Source of the DNA: Marinibactrum halimedae
GTDB taxonomy: Bacteria; Pseudomonadota; Gammaproteobacteria; Pseudomonadales; Cellvibrionaceae
DNA: 64,000 bases
NCBI RefSeq assembly: GCF_021234875.1
Contig: NZ_JAJQVM010000024.1
Location: 1 to 64,000, forward strand
Reading direction: 5' to 3'
Shown here: positions 18,436 through 28,192 of the stretch, piece after piece
Layout: each line of letters begins with the position of its first letter
How positions within the stretch are numbered: position 1 is the first letter of the stretch
The notes under the pieces: generated by a model
What the model saw: the letters and a program-made list of their open reading frames with translations, nothing else
What the model was told of the DNA's origin: nothing
Databases searched by the model: none
Made by a program: the position numbers and the translations under genes

Positions 18436-21400
18436 GTGAATAAAACTATAACTGATCGAAAACCAGAATCTGAAAGCAATCTGGCAAGTTTCAAAACTTC
18501 AGCACCACCGAAATCATTGACTCAGCACATAAGCAAACAACAAGAAAGCCTTATCCCCCCTATTGTAAAAGAAACCTATGTATTAACACTCCCTGCTGAA
18601 TATACGATAAAAAATGTCGCTTTTGTGGTTGCCAATGAACCTTTGCGTCATGATATTCCCGAATTAAACCTCCTCGCCGATGAATGGCTGCAAATCTCTG
18701 CTCTGCCTCTCACCAATCAGGGTAGCGTCGACGAAAGTAAACTTTATCCTCTCCTTATACATACACAATCGCTATCAAAACAATGGAAAAAGACACTGCA
18801 AGAGAAAAATCCATCTTATCAATCTCTCTTGTGTGTGCCCTTTCATACGCCAGACAAAGCAGACCCCATTCATCGCTACAGCTTAGTCCCCCCAGCCCGT
18901 ACTGCTAATTCGGTTGTTTCCTCCCGAGAAAAAGACATTCTCGATGAAAAGTATCCTTTACAGGACTCCCAACAATTACCGGCGTTTACCAGTAAACCCT
19001 TAAGCCAGGATCAAGAAAACGCGCCCTTAACCCTGCCAGAGTGTTTGATAAAAACCGCACAAACCCAAAAAGAACAAGGCATCACTTATCTTCAAAACGA
19101 TGGGAAAATCGTTCAGCAATCGTTTTCTGAATTACTCGCCCACGCTAATGCAATGGCATTGAATTTATTATCACAACAGTTGCCTACACGATCACCGGTA
19201 ATTCTTTATCTAGAACACCCCATCGAAATTTTAACGGCATTTTGGGGATGCTTATTTGCACAGCACATTCCCGTCATCACTGCCATCGCCAAGCAAAACA
19301 CCCCCAACAGTAACGAAATACAAAAACTGATTAATGTGTGGACATTGCTGGAAGAACCGATTGTCATTTGTGATGAACAACATCAAGCATCGCTTTCTCA
19401 ATTAGACACTCTAAAAAACAGCCGCAAGGGTAATCGTGTTATCCCCTACCCCTCATTACACCAATCTGAAACTGGCAATGTTGAAGCCAATGTTATTGAA
19501 ACGAATAAAATTCACCCCGATGATGTAGCGTTTATGTGCCTCAGTTCAGGTAGCACAGGCACCCCCAAGTGCATTCAAATGACCCATCGAAACGTAATTG
19601 CGCGTGGACGAGGCGCCAATAGCGCAATGCAAGCGAGTCAACAAGACGTTATTTTAAATTGGCTTCCCTTTGATCATATTGGCAGTATCTCCGACTGGCA
19701 TATTCGGTGTATCGACCTCGGCTGCTCAATGGTGTATTGCTCAAAAGAGCATGTGTTGTCCGACCCATTAAATTGGCTACACACCATAAATCAATACCGA
19801 ATTTCCCATACTTGGGCACCCAATTTTGCGTATGAAAATGTCAATAGCACACTAAAAGACAACAAATACAATCATGGATGGGATTTACAGTGCGTTAAAC
19901 TTTTTCTCACCGCCGCAGAATCTGTCTCTGGCAGCACCACTAAACAATTTCTGCATTTATTAAAGCCCTATGGATTGCATACCAATGTGATTACCCCGGC
20001 CTTTGGTATGGCTGAAATGGGCTCGGGTGTAAACTATGCTCTTAGGCCAACACCTTCCCTTACGTCAGCAAATGATAATCAAGACAATACTCCACAAGAA
20101 GGCGATTTACCAAAAGAGGGTTTATCAAAAGACAAATTTTCAAAAGACAGATTTTCAAAAGATAATGTAAAAGAAGTTTTTATTGATCGAGATAGCCTCA
20201 AAGGTACTCTACGCTTTGTAGGGGAAAAACACCCCAATGCGGTGGCCATTACCAACCTTGGTCCAATCATTGATGGCATGAGTATGCGTATTGTGGATGA
20301 TCATAATCACATTGTGTCAGAGGGTATTATTGGTCGACTGCATATGAAAGGCGTGGCAGTGACGCCAGGCTATTTTAATAATCCAGAGGCCAATCGCATT
20401 TTTCTGGAAGATGGCTGGATGGATACCGGGGATAAAGGCTTTTTGCTCGATGGCGATCTCTATCTCAGCGGCAGAACTAAGGATATCATCATCATCAATG
20501 GCAAAAATTACTTCCCCTCTGAAATCGAAAAATTAGTAGACAATACCGAGGGGACATTAACGTCTTTTTCGGCTGCCATTTCCGTTCGTTCATTAGACAC
20601 CGGCGAGGAATGTTTAGCGGTTATTTTCAGCCCAGAGTATTGGAATACACTGGATCTCATTAAAACCATGAAACACATTCATGAAGAAATTTCACAATCC
20701 ATTGGTGTAGCCATTGAATATTTAATCCCTCTTAAGCCTGACAGCATTCCCAAAACGCCGATTGGAAAAATACAGCGTTCAAAAATGGTCACCGAGTTTG
20801 CCCAAGGAAACTATCATGATTCCCTGAAACAGGCGGATATTTTACTCAATAATCATCGAGTCATCCCCGATTGGTTTATTGAATGGGGTTGGTATGCCAA
20901 AGACAACATCAAATCCAGTAAAGACATACACTTCAATCAATCAGGTCAAACGCTCTTTTTCACTGATGACTCAAAATCTCCTGCCTCATGGATGCACCAA
21001 CCAGATCATTATTCGCACCCACAACAAGTAATTGATATTGCTCACACTTACCACCCAAAACAAGACAAGGCGAATAATATTGACTTCTTTCAACAGGTAT
21101 TGGATCACGCCAAGCAATTACTCCCGGAGCTTTCATCCACTTTGGTTATGGTGATATCGGAAAAAACGTTATCAGAGCAACCACTAGAGAATCTTCTTAT
21201 CAACGCCCGTGATTTTTGTTTCGCCGCAAAAACGTATGGACAAGAACATAACCTTGCCAATATTGTGTTACTCATTCATTCACCTCACACTGAAACAACA
21301 TCACAAGTACAACAGCGTGGCGCAGCTTTATCAGCGTTTTACCATTGCGCTCTTCAGCCATTAACGGCAACACCTCTTAATGTAAATATTAAAACGATAT

Positions 21401-23637
21401 TTTTGCAAAGTAACGCCACCTCTTCAGACAAACCTTCTTCTGAACAACGTACTTCTGAACAACGAACTTCTGACCAGTACACGTCGAACCCCTTCATGGT
21501 CGATAGAATGGCTATCGCTCTGAGCAAAGAAATCCATGATTGCTGTAGCGAACGAGAAATACAGCTTCTTGTTCATGAAAATCGCGCTGAAAGAAAAGTA
21601 AAACATTTTCGCGCTGCCACCCCGACACCATCATCAGATTCGCCTTTTAACCCTCAAGACCTAATTATTCTTTTTGGCGGCTTGGGTGGCATCGGTTACG
21701 AGTTGTCTAAATGGCTGATCAATACTTTCGACGTCAACCTTCTGATTATTGGCCGCACACAACTTGATAAGCAAAATTCCAAATCTCAGCTTATTCAGTC
21801 TCGCCTTCAAGAATTAAATAGCATTGGGAAAGTGCATTACGATACTTATGATCTTTCAGATAAAGAATTAATTAACGAATGCATTTCACAATTGGAAAAC
21901 AAACAATCCGTTACCGCAAAGGCCATTTTTCATCTGGCCGGACAGGTTCGGGAAATGCCACTGGATCAATACACCGATGCCTTTATCGAGCAAGATATAC
22001 ACGCCAAAATTGAAGGCGCCAATACCGCCGTTCATTTAGCGACGTTACACCCACACATACGAGCCTACTTTTTCTCTTCCACTCTGAGTGAAATACCGGC
22101 AAGCCTGTCACCGGTCTATGCCGCTGCGAACCGCTATATTGATGAATTAGCTCTCCATGCCCGCGAACAACATGGCCTTGCTTGCTCTTCCTTTGCCTGG
22201 AGCCAATGGCAAGGTATTGGCATGAGTGCTGACCAAAGCACTCCATTAGAGCCGAGTACGTCTGGGCTGCATTCTATAGACGTAAATGACGGCCTTATCA
22301 CTTTAAAAAGCCTGCTAACACTGCCGCCTTGCAATAGAATGGTGGGCGTTGCACGCACAGCCCCCTCTGTTGCCGCACTCAATACCGAAACCATTACCAG
22401 CACCACCTCAATGGGCTTCGGATTTATTAACCCCCAGCAAACTAAAAAAACACCATCACGCATTACACTTAATGGCTCTTTTGCATCCCAGGCATTTGAA
22501 TGCTCAGCCATTGAATTTTCCGAACATTCCCCGGTATGTTCTTCCAATTCCGTCTCCTCAGAAGCACACAGAGATACCAAGAACATTGACCCTAAACAGC
22601 TGCGGTATTACCTAACCTACACCGGGAATGACCCCGCCATAAAACCGGAGACGGACATCGAGCAGCGCATTTTTACCTTATGGTCGTCAATACTGCACCG
22701 TGACGATTTTGGTGTAACGGATAACTTCTTTGCTTTAGGGGGGCAGTCTATCAGTGCCGTACAACTGGCTCATCAGCTTAATGATATGTTTGATACTCAA
22801 TTGCCAATGAGCCTTGCATTTGAAGAAAAAACCATACGAGAGCAAGCCAAACGCATCGGCGGGACCAGCGAACAGGAAGACAATGCCGACATTATCCCCC
22901 TCAATTCCAACAATCCAAGTTCGCCGTTATTTTTTATTTGTGGAATTGAGTTATACAAAGAATTGGCTCAACACCTAGAAGGTAAAATACCAGCGTATGG
23001 TGTCTATCTTCCCATTGAAGGAAAATTATTATCCAACCACCAAAGTTCACAAGAACTATCCGTAGAAAACATGGCCAAGCAATACATAGAAGCCATTAAA
23101 CAAATTCAGCCTGAAGGCCCATACCGGCTGGCTGGGGTTTCATTTGGTGGCGTTATTGCCTTTGAAATTGCTCGACAGCTCCGCCAATACAACGAAACCA
23201 TCGAACTGCTCACATTGCTGGATTTTGTCTTGCCCGAGCCAGAATACAGAGCTTCTGCACCCAATAGTTTTCAAAAAGCATTATTTACCCTACACAAGCA
23301 TTGGCAATACTTTCAGCGTAACCGCAAGCAATATAAATTCAATAAAATGTCTGATAGTGGTATTAACAACGTCAATGTGCGTAATGCTTATGAAGAAGCT
23401 TGGTGGCGCTACGAAAAGCAAGCCACCCCCATGGACATCAGTGATGCCACGCTGGTTTTTAAAGCCGGGCTAGAAAATAAAGGCTTTGGCTACACAAAAT
23501 CCACTGACTGCGGCTGGAGCCACTACACCCTAGGCACCCCAGAATCCCATTCCATTTCCGGTGACCATTTAGGTATCTTGAAAGGTGAAAATGCGAAAAT
23601 GATTGCGGAGAAGATTGTCAATCGAGTACAAGCATAG
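18436..23637 (+). CDS. Single-chain adenylation-KR-carrier-thioesterase synthetase
   Basis: 1733 residues from a GTG start 8 bp after AAGGAG. Domains in order: an N-terminal region of unclear role (1-~200); an AMP-forming adenylation domain (~200-800) with LSSGSTGTPK near 368, GDLYLSGRTKD, and the catalytic-lysine motif PIGKIQRSK; a ketoreductase with a structural half and an NADPH-binding half (FGGLGGIG near 1078; SPVYAAAN near 1226 with the active tyrosine); a phosphopantetheine carrier (LGGQSI near 1434); and a type I thioesterase (GVSFGG near 1567, late histidine in SGDHLG). All key residues look intact. No ketosynthase or condensation domain exists, so the KR should act on a keto group in the activated substrate, as in A-KR-T modules that turn alpha-keto acids into alpha-hydroxy acids. 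The substrate is unknown. Two in-frame tandem repeats (FSKD at ~20130; SEQRT at ~21440) sit in loops. Confidence 0.85.
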   Translation: MNKTITDRKPESESNLASFKTSAPPKSLTQHISKQQESLIPPIVKETYVLTLPAEYTIKNVAFVVANEPLRHDIPELNLLADEWLQISALPLTNQGSVDESKLYPLLIHTQSLSKQWKKTLQEKNPSYQSLLCVPFHTPDKADPIHRYSLVPPARTANSVVSSREKDILDEKYPLQDSQQLPAFTSKPLSQDQENAPLTLPECLIKTAQTQKEQGITYLQNDGKIVQQSFSELLAHANAMALNLLSQQLPTRSPVILYLEHPIEILTAFWGCLFAQHIPVITAIAKQNTPNSNEIQKLINVWTLLEEPIVICDEQHQASLSQLDTLKNSRKGNRVIPYPSLHQSETGNVEANVIETNKIHPDDVAFMCLSSGSTGTPKCIQMTHRNVIARGRGANSAMQASQQDVILNWLPFDHIGSISDWHIRCIDLGCSMVYCSKEHVLSDPLNWLHTINQYRISHTWAPNFAYENVNSTLKDNKYNHGWDLQCVKLFLTAAESVSGSTTKQFLHLLKPYGLHTNVITPAFGMAEMGSGVNYALRPTPSLTSANDNQDNTPQEGDLPKEGLSKDKFSKDRFSKDNVKEVFIDRDSLKGTLRFVGEKHPNAVAITNLGPIIDGMSMRIVDDHNHIVSEGIIGRLHMKGVAVTPGYFNNPEANRIFLEDGWMDTGDKGFLLDGDLYLSGRTKDIIIINGKNYFPSEIEKLVDNTEGTLTSFSAAISVRSLDTGEECLAVIFSPEYWNTLDLIKTMKHIHEEISQSIGVAIEYLIPLKPDSIPKTPIGKIQRSKMVTEFAQGNYHDSLKQADILLNNHRVIPDWFIEWGWYAKDNIKSSKDIHFNQSGQTLFFTDDSKSPASWMHQPDHYSHPQQVIDIAHTYHPKQDKANNIDFFQQVLDHAKQLLPELSSTLVMVISEKTLSEQPLENLLINARDFCFAAKTYGQEHNLANIVLLIHSPHTETTSQVQQRGAALSAFYHCALQPLTATPLNVNIKTIFLQSNATSSDKPSSEQRTSEQRTSDQYTSNPFMVDRMAIALSKEIHDCCSEREIQLLVHENRAERKVKHFRAATPTPSSDSPFNPQDLIILFGGLGGIGYELSKWLINTFDVNLLIIGRTQLDKQNSKSQLIQSRLQELNSIGKVHYDTYDLSDKELINECISQLENKQSVTAKAIFHLAGQVREMPLDQYTDAFIEQDIHAKIEGANTAVHLATLHPHIRAYFFSSTLSEIPASLSPVYAAANRYIDELALHAREQHGLACSSFAWSQWQGIGMSADQSTPLEPSTSGLHSIDVNDGLITLKSLLTLPPCNRMVGVARTAPSVAALNTETITSTTSMGFGFINPQQTKKTPSRITLNGSFASQAFECSAIEFSEHSPVCSSNSVSSEAHRDTKNIDPKQLRYYLTYTGNDPAIKPETDIEQRIFTLWSSILHRDDFGVTDNFFALGGQSISAVQLAHQLNDMFDTQLPMSLAFEEKTIREQAKRIGGTSEQEDNADIIPLNSNNPSSPLFFICGIELYKELAQHLEGKIPAYGVYLPIEGKLLSNHQSSQELSVENMAKQYIEAIKQIQPEGPYRLAGVSFGGVIAFEIARQLRQYNETIELLTLLDFVLPEPEYRASAPNSFQKALFTLHKHWQYFQRNRKQYKFNKMSDSGINNVNVRNAYEEAWWRYEKQATPMDISDATLVFKAGLENKGFGYTKSTDCGWSHYTLGTPESHSISGDHLGILKGENAKMIAEKIVNRVQA

Positions 23638-23647
23638 AGTCCGAAAA

Positions 23648-23673
23648 GTGCAGTCATATCATGATGGCTGCAC
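23648..23673 (-). terminator. Terminator between convergent genes
   Basis: GTGCAGTCAT and ATGGCTGCAC form a 10-bp stem with one G-U pair and a 6-base loop. On the minus strand the stem is followed by TTTT, fitting the end of the 24655/23743 operon; it may also stop the plus-strand synthetase transcript. Confidence 0.6.
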
Positions 23674-23742
23674 CATACAAGGCATAGAAAATTCGCGTCT
23701 TTTCGATAAAGCCTCTTTCGCTAAACGACAAAATTCACAGCA

Positions 23743-24621
23743 CTACGACTCTTCCACCCAGAGGCGGCGATCCACGGTTTTGCCGAGCTTAGCAAAGTAG
23801 AGATTGGGGTCATCTAACAGATCATAATTGCTAAATTCATGCCTAGGGGCATCATCAAAACGTATTATGTTCTTTCTTTCACTAAAGTTTCGCTCCCCTT
23901 TCTCTTCCAACTCCCTTATTTCAGACATTAACGATGGAGCCAGATTTATCTCAATATTTATCAATATGAAACGCACTATTTTCTTAAAAAGCTCAAACGC
24001 CCCTGAATCATAATCATCAGTTAATGTTTTGAATGAAAAAACCAACTCATGCTCCGATGTAATAGCAGAACGAACAAAATAAGTGGTCTGATCACCTCGT
24101 TCACAATTCAACTTTTGTACCGCATAAGCAATCCATTGCAGACATTGAGTCTTGGGCAAGGAAAAAACTTGCCAAAATAATGGGTATTGATCCATCCATT
24201 CATCAAAGGGAGAGCCTTCACCGGGAGAAAAATAAGCATTCATATCATCCTGAAGCCACGCTTCGTAATGTGATGCCAGTAGGAGATTAGAATAATCACA
24301 AGCTTTACGCAAGGATGCACTAAACACCATTCCCCCGACATCGGGATTATATAAAGGAATTCCTTTGTATTTGTATTCTTCTTCGACAAAACAAAGACCC
24401 CATGATCGCTCTTCCACTCTCATGAAATTATCTGAAGAATAAATATTAATATCAAAAGAAAGAGGAAGATCTGCCTCTATATCTTTTCCTTTGATCTGGG
24501 GTTTGGGAGTATTTCGCAAAGGCTTTAAAAACAGTAATCTAGTACCAGAAAGGTTACATCTCACTGGTACTGCTTTATTTAGATCTGGCCCTTTTGGATT
24601 TTTAGTAGTACCAAATAGCAT
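23743..24621 (-). CDS. Hypothetical protein, putative immunity partner
   Basis: 292 residues, acidic, without signal peptide or membrane helix, and no family I can name with confidence. It starts 33 bp after the end of the 582-residue gene on the same strand and shares the terminator beyond it, so the two form one unit. The size, acidity and position directly downstream of a candidate toxin fit an immunity protein. A segment GMVFSASLRKACDYSNLLLASHYEAWL and the conserved-looking RLWV end give no functional clue. The immunity role is inference from context. Confidence 0.6.
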   Translation of the reverse strand: MLFGTTKNPKGPDLNKAVPVRCNLSGTRLLFLKPLRNTPKPQIKGKDIEADLPLSFDINIYSSDNFMRVEERSWGLCFVEEEYKYKGIPLYNPDVGGMVFSASLRKACDYSNLLLASHYEAWLQDDMNAYFSPGEGSPFDEWMDQYPLFWQVFSLPKTQCLQWIAYAVQKLNCERGDQTTYFVRSAITSEHELVFSFKTLTDDYDSGAFELFKKIVRFILINIEINLAPSLMSEIRELEEKGERNFSERKNIIRFDDAPRHEFSNYDLLDDPNLYFAKLGKTVDRRLWVEES

Positions 24622-24654
24622 AAAAATAATAACTTCCGTAAATTAAAAAAATTA

Positions 24655-26403
24655 TCACAGATCATAATTAGAGCGAAAAGAGACTGCCGTTTTAAGATCC
24701 GATAAGCTACTTGTAGGCATTGAACTTAGGTCACCATGCTTCATTTGGCCAAACAGCAATTTAGATTTCTGTAATGCTCCACTGTAAATAAACTTCCCAA
24801 TTGTAAAGGCTACAACTGCCCCTCCTGCTACTGCCGTTGCTCCAGGGTTGCTAGCACCAATTTCTGAAACCACTTGTACCGTTTTGTAGATTGTTCCCGC
24901 AGTACCATGCAATACTGTTGATGCTTTTTCTATAAGCGTACCCGAACTATTAACAATAGCCTCCAATTCACTGGTAGCAGCAAGTGCTGCAGCAGCCCCA
25001 GCCGTTTTCGCGGCTTTAGAGGCGGCGTTACCCGCTCGTATCCCTGCTCCGGCCATACCATGCTTACTGAGTAATGGAGCCTTGTTATTAATGGCCTGAC
25101 TTTTTGCTTCTTTACTCGTCGCAGAGAAAGCCGGATGTAATTGTGCTCGTTCTTGATCACACGACGATATTTGAGTACGGCGCTTCAACAATGCATATTC
25201 ACTGGAGAATATGCCATCAAGTATATGATTTTTTAAACTTACTGGACTACGCGTACCCCTTTTCTCACTCCACTCCATACCAATATTAGACATCGCACGG
25301 TCTAATCTATTGTCGTTAACGGTATAGTTATTCAAAAAAACATGCTGCAATTTACGTCCATTTAGTTGTTCATACATTGGAGTATCTGGACAATGATAAT
25401 AATTTTGAAATTGCTGATTGGCCGCCACCCGTTCAACCGCCGTCTTAAACACTTTATCTCCATTACCATTTACCGTCCAACAAACCACAGGGTCTGGTAG
25501 TCCCACCTTCTTCGCAGCCGCAATATTTAAAGCTTTTGCCTTCTGAGCTTTAGCAACATTCTTCTCTTTTATAATATCATCACGATTTTTAGTTGAGATA
25601 TTACCAAAATTAGTATTTACAAGATGGGCAGCAGCCTTATCATTATTCGCCAGCTTTTGAGTAGCTTTCTCAGCTGAATTTTTACGACGTTGATATTCTG
25701 CTGCACTGATTCGGGCAGCACCTGCAACTACAGAAGCAATTTCATTCACAAACTTATCTTTCTTATTAACGGGCTCTGTTTTTTCAAAGGATTTCACAAA
25801 CCCTTTTAAGCCACGCTTTTTAGGGTAATGAAACATATAAAAAGTATCACCTGCATTTACTTCGTGGCCCGGATGACCTGAGTTGATTACTGGTGCCCCA
25901 TAAATCGCTCCTTTTTCAGCATCTTCAACCTTAGTATCACCAACCAAAATATGAGTCACAGATGATGGGTCAATTTTTAACTCCTTAACATTAATTTCTT
26001 GTGCTCTCCAAAGCGCCTTATTTTTATCTGAAGTTTGATTGCTAGAAGAAATCTTATACAAATACGACTTCTTATCACCCTGCGTCAAAGTTTCATCTTC
26101 AAAATCAATCTGAATATCATTAAGGTAAATATCGCCATCTGGAAGCAGGGTGTAATACAACTCATACCCTCGCTCTATCTTGACTTTTACCCTTTGATTA
26201 TCGTGACGAGTCTGGGTATCGAAGTTGTTAGGCTGAGCTAATAATCCACGAATGGCCATATAGGCGCCAACGGCGTGGAAATTCGGTTTGTCGCTGATAG
26301 CACAAGAATGGATACGCCCCCAAAGTTGAGCGGTGCCTGTTGAAGCAACAACATGACGGCCACCGTAGGCACAGAGGATATGAGTTTCGATTCGTTGTTC
26401 CAT
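24655..26403 (-). CDS. Putative polymorphic toxin / contact-dependent effector
   Basis: 582 residues, start fixed by CAGGGAGC 6 bp upstream. There is no signal peptide, so export would need a specialised route such as type VI secretion; no vgrG, hcp or PAAR gene is in the window. The N-terminal ~200 residues look globular (HILCAYGGRHVV... through GDTFYMFHYPKK). The middle is Lys/Ala-rich and helical, followed by a distinctive segment GMEWSEKRGTRSPVSLKNHI. The C-terminus (~residues 455-550) is rich in Ala/Gly with hydrophobic helices (AGAAAALAATSEL; ATAVAGGAVVAFTIGKFI), as in pore-forming effectors. I recognise no named family. Pairing with the downstream gene suggests toxin and immunity. Confidence 0.55.
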   Translation of the reverse strand: MEQRIETHILCAYGGRHVVASTGTAQLWGRIHSCAISDKPNFHAVGAYMAIRGLLAQPNNFDTQTRHDNQRVKVKIERGYELYYTLLPDGDIYLNDIQIDFEDETLTQGDKKSYLYKISSSNQTSDKNKALWRAQEINVKELKIDPSSVTHILVGDTKVEDAEKGAIYGAPVINSGHPGHEVNAGDTFYMFHYPKKRGLKGFVKSFEKTEPVNKKDKFVNEIASVVAGAARISAAEYQRRKNSAEKATQKLANNDKAAAHLVNTNFGNISTKNRDDIIKEKNVAKAQKAKALNIAAAKKVGLPDPVVCWTVNGNGDKVFKTAVERVAANQQFQNYYHCPDTPMYEQLNGRKLQHVFLNNYTVNDNRLDRAMSNIGMEWSEKRGTRSPVSLKNHILDGIFSSEYALLKRRTQISSCDQERAQLHPAFSATSKEAKSQAINNKAPLLSKHGMAGAGIRAGNAASKAAKTAGAAAALAATSELEAIVNSSGTLIEKASTVLHGTAGTIYKTVQVVSEIGASNPGATAVAGGAVVAFTIGKFIYSGALQKSKLLFGQMKHGDLSSMPTSSLSDLKTAVSFRSNYDL

Positions 26404-26449
26404 GAATGCTCCCTGTTTATCTGTTTAAAAACTGTTCTAAATCGAAAAG

Positions 26450-26470
26450 GCAATCTTTTAGAAAGATTGC
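26450..26470 (-). promoter_or_regulatory. Terminator-like hairpin in the toxin gene leader
   Basis: GCAATCTTT and AAAGATTGC form a perfect 9-bp stem with a 3-base loop; on the minus strand it is followed by CTTTT. It lies 47 bp upstream of the toxin start, so if the promoter is farther upstream it could act as an attenuator. Otherwise it may stop read-through from rnpB. Confidence 0.5.
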
Positions 26471-26481
26471 AAAAATGTATG

Positions 26482-26498
26482 TTTGTACATCGTACAAA
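26482..26498. promoter_or_regulatory. Operator-like palindrome upstream of the toxin gene
   Basis: TTTGTAC, a 3-base centre (ATC), then GTACAAA: a perfect 7-bp-arm palindrome 79 bp before the toxin start. It could bind a dimeric regulator; no candidate regulator is adjacent. Confidence 0.35.
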
Positions 26499-26749
26499 AT
26501 TTTAGCCACCAAACCGCGTAACTGTGCCGCAAACTGTTTTTTATACTCAAATTAAGATATGAATTAGGCGCTAATTACGTGAAAGAGGGCGAAAGAGTAA
26601 TCGCTTCACATATATCAAACAATGGTAATAATGAAGTAAGCGCCATGAATTTATTAAGATAGTTAAAATTTGAGGCGCGTGCAGGTTGATTGTGGTGAGA
26701 CGTGAGTAAAGATAAATAAATAAATAGAAAAACCAAGAAGAAAAAAAGC

Positions 26750-27118
<369 letters not shown>

Positions 27119-27126
27119 GCGCGCGA

Positions 27127-27155
27127 AGGTTACTCTTATTCATTACCGCATTCAA
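27127..27155 (-). promoter_or_regulatory. Candidate sigma-70 promoter of rnpB
   Basis: On the minus strand TTGAAT (-35, 27150-27155) and TAACCT (-10, 27127-27132) are 17 bp apart, followed by a GC-rich discriminator and the predicted first base of rnpB near 27118-27120. It lies in the gap between rsmI and rnpB. Confidence 0.45.
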
Positions 27156-27209
27156 GTCACCCTTCATGTCGCCATGGATGTTACCAACGCAACATTCAGG
27201 TTTACGGGG

Positions 27210-28082
27210 TTAGTCGCCTTTCTGGTCTATCGCCCACTGATAAAGGGTTTTCTTTTTAAGCCCGGTGTATTCTGCGGCCAATTGAGCCGCCTGCTTTACC
27301 GGTAATGATTCGGTCAGGATGGCCATTAAACGAATGGTGTCGTCATCAAGGGTTTGGTCTGCCCTTGGCTCAGCGCCCGCTACCATTAAGACCATTTCCC
27401 CCCGACGTTGATTGGGGTCATTTTCGATGGATTTTAAAATCGATTCGGCGGTGCCATCCAAAAAGGTCTCGAAGGTTTTGGTGAGCTCTCGCGCTAGCAC
27501 CACGCGTCGGTCTTGCCCGAAAACGGTGGCGATGTCACCAAGGGTCGCCTCGATTCGATGAGGCGCTTCATAAAAAACGAGGGTTTCTGTCACCCCTGCC
27601 AAGGTTTCCAGTCGGTTCGCTCGAGTGCCGGGCTTGGCGGGTAAAAACCCTTCGAAACGGAATCGATTCGTAGGTAAGCCTGAGGCACATAGCGCGGCAA
27701 TCAAAGCACAGGCACCGGGCACCGGCACCACTTGAATGCCTTGCTCACGAGCCGATTGCACCAAGCGAAATCCGGGGTCGGAAATTAAAGGGGTGCCCGC
27801 ATCAGAAATGAGCGCCACCTTCTGACCGTCTTTTACTTTGGTTAATAAACGTTCTGTTGCTTGACCATCGCTGAAGTCATGATAGGCCTGCATCGCAGTG
27901 GTAATGTTGAAATGATCTAATAATCGTCGACTGTGCCGGGTATCTTCAGCAGCGATTAAGTCTGCGGCTTGGAGTATCTCAATGGCACGGGGTACCATGT
28001 CTGCCAAATTGCCGATGGGCGTTGCCACAATGTAAAGTACTCCACCGTAAAGTGCTCCACCGGAGTTGTGATCCGTTGTCAT
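27210..28082 (-). CDS. rsmI: 16S rRNA 2'-O-ribose C1402 methyltransferase
   Basis: About 290 residues of the tetrapyrrole-methylase fold. VLYIVATPIGNLADMVPRAIEIL, AEDTRHSRRLL, ALISDAGTPLISDPGFRLV and the proline/glycine loop PVPGACALIAAL are the conserved RsmI blocks. The enzyme uses S-adenosylmethionine to methylate C1402 in the ribosomal decoding centre. It is divergent from lpoA, the arrangement common in gammaproteobacteria. ATG 28082 is preferred to ATG 28112, which lacks a ribosome site. Confidence 0.95.
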   Translation of the reverse strand: MTTDHNSGGALYGGVLYIVATPIGNLADMVPRAIEILQAADLIAAEDTRHSRRLLDHFNITTAMQAYHDFSDGQATERLLTKVKDGQKVALISDAGTPLISDPGFRLVQSAREQGIQVVPVPGACALIAALCASGLPTNRFRFEGFLPAKPGTRANRLETLAGVTETLVFYEAPHRIEATLGDIATVFGQDRRVVLARELTKTFETFLDGTAESILKSIENDPNQRRGEMVLMVAGAEPRADQTLDDDTIRLMAILTESLPVKQAAQLAAEYTGLKKKTLYQWAIDQKGD

Positions 28083-28192
28083 AGTCTGTCCAAATCGTGT
28101 TGTTGTTACCATTTGTTGTCATTATGGCCGTTATGATTTTTGCTATCAGCCGCCATTGACCGTACGAGAGAGGGGCGATCCCCTAAATAAAT

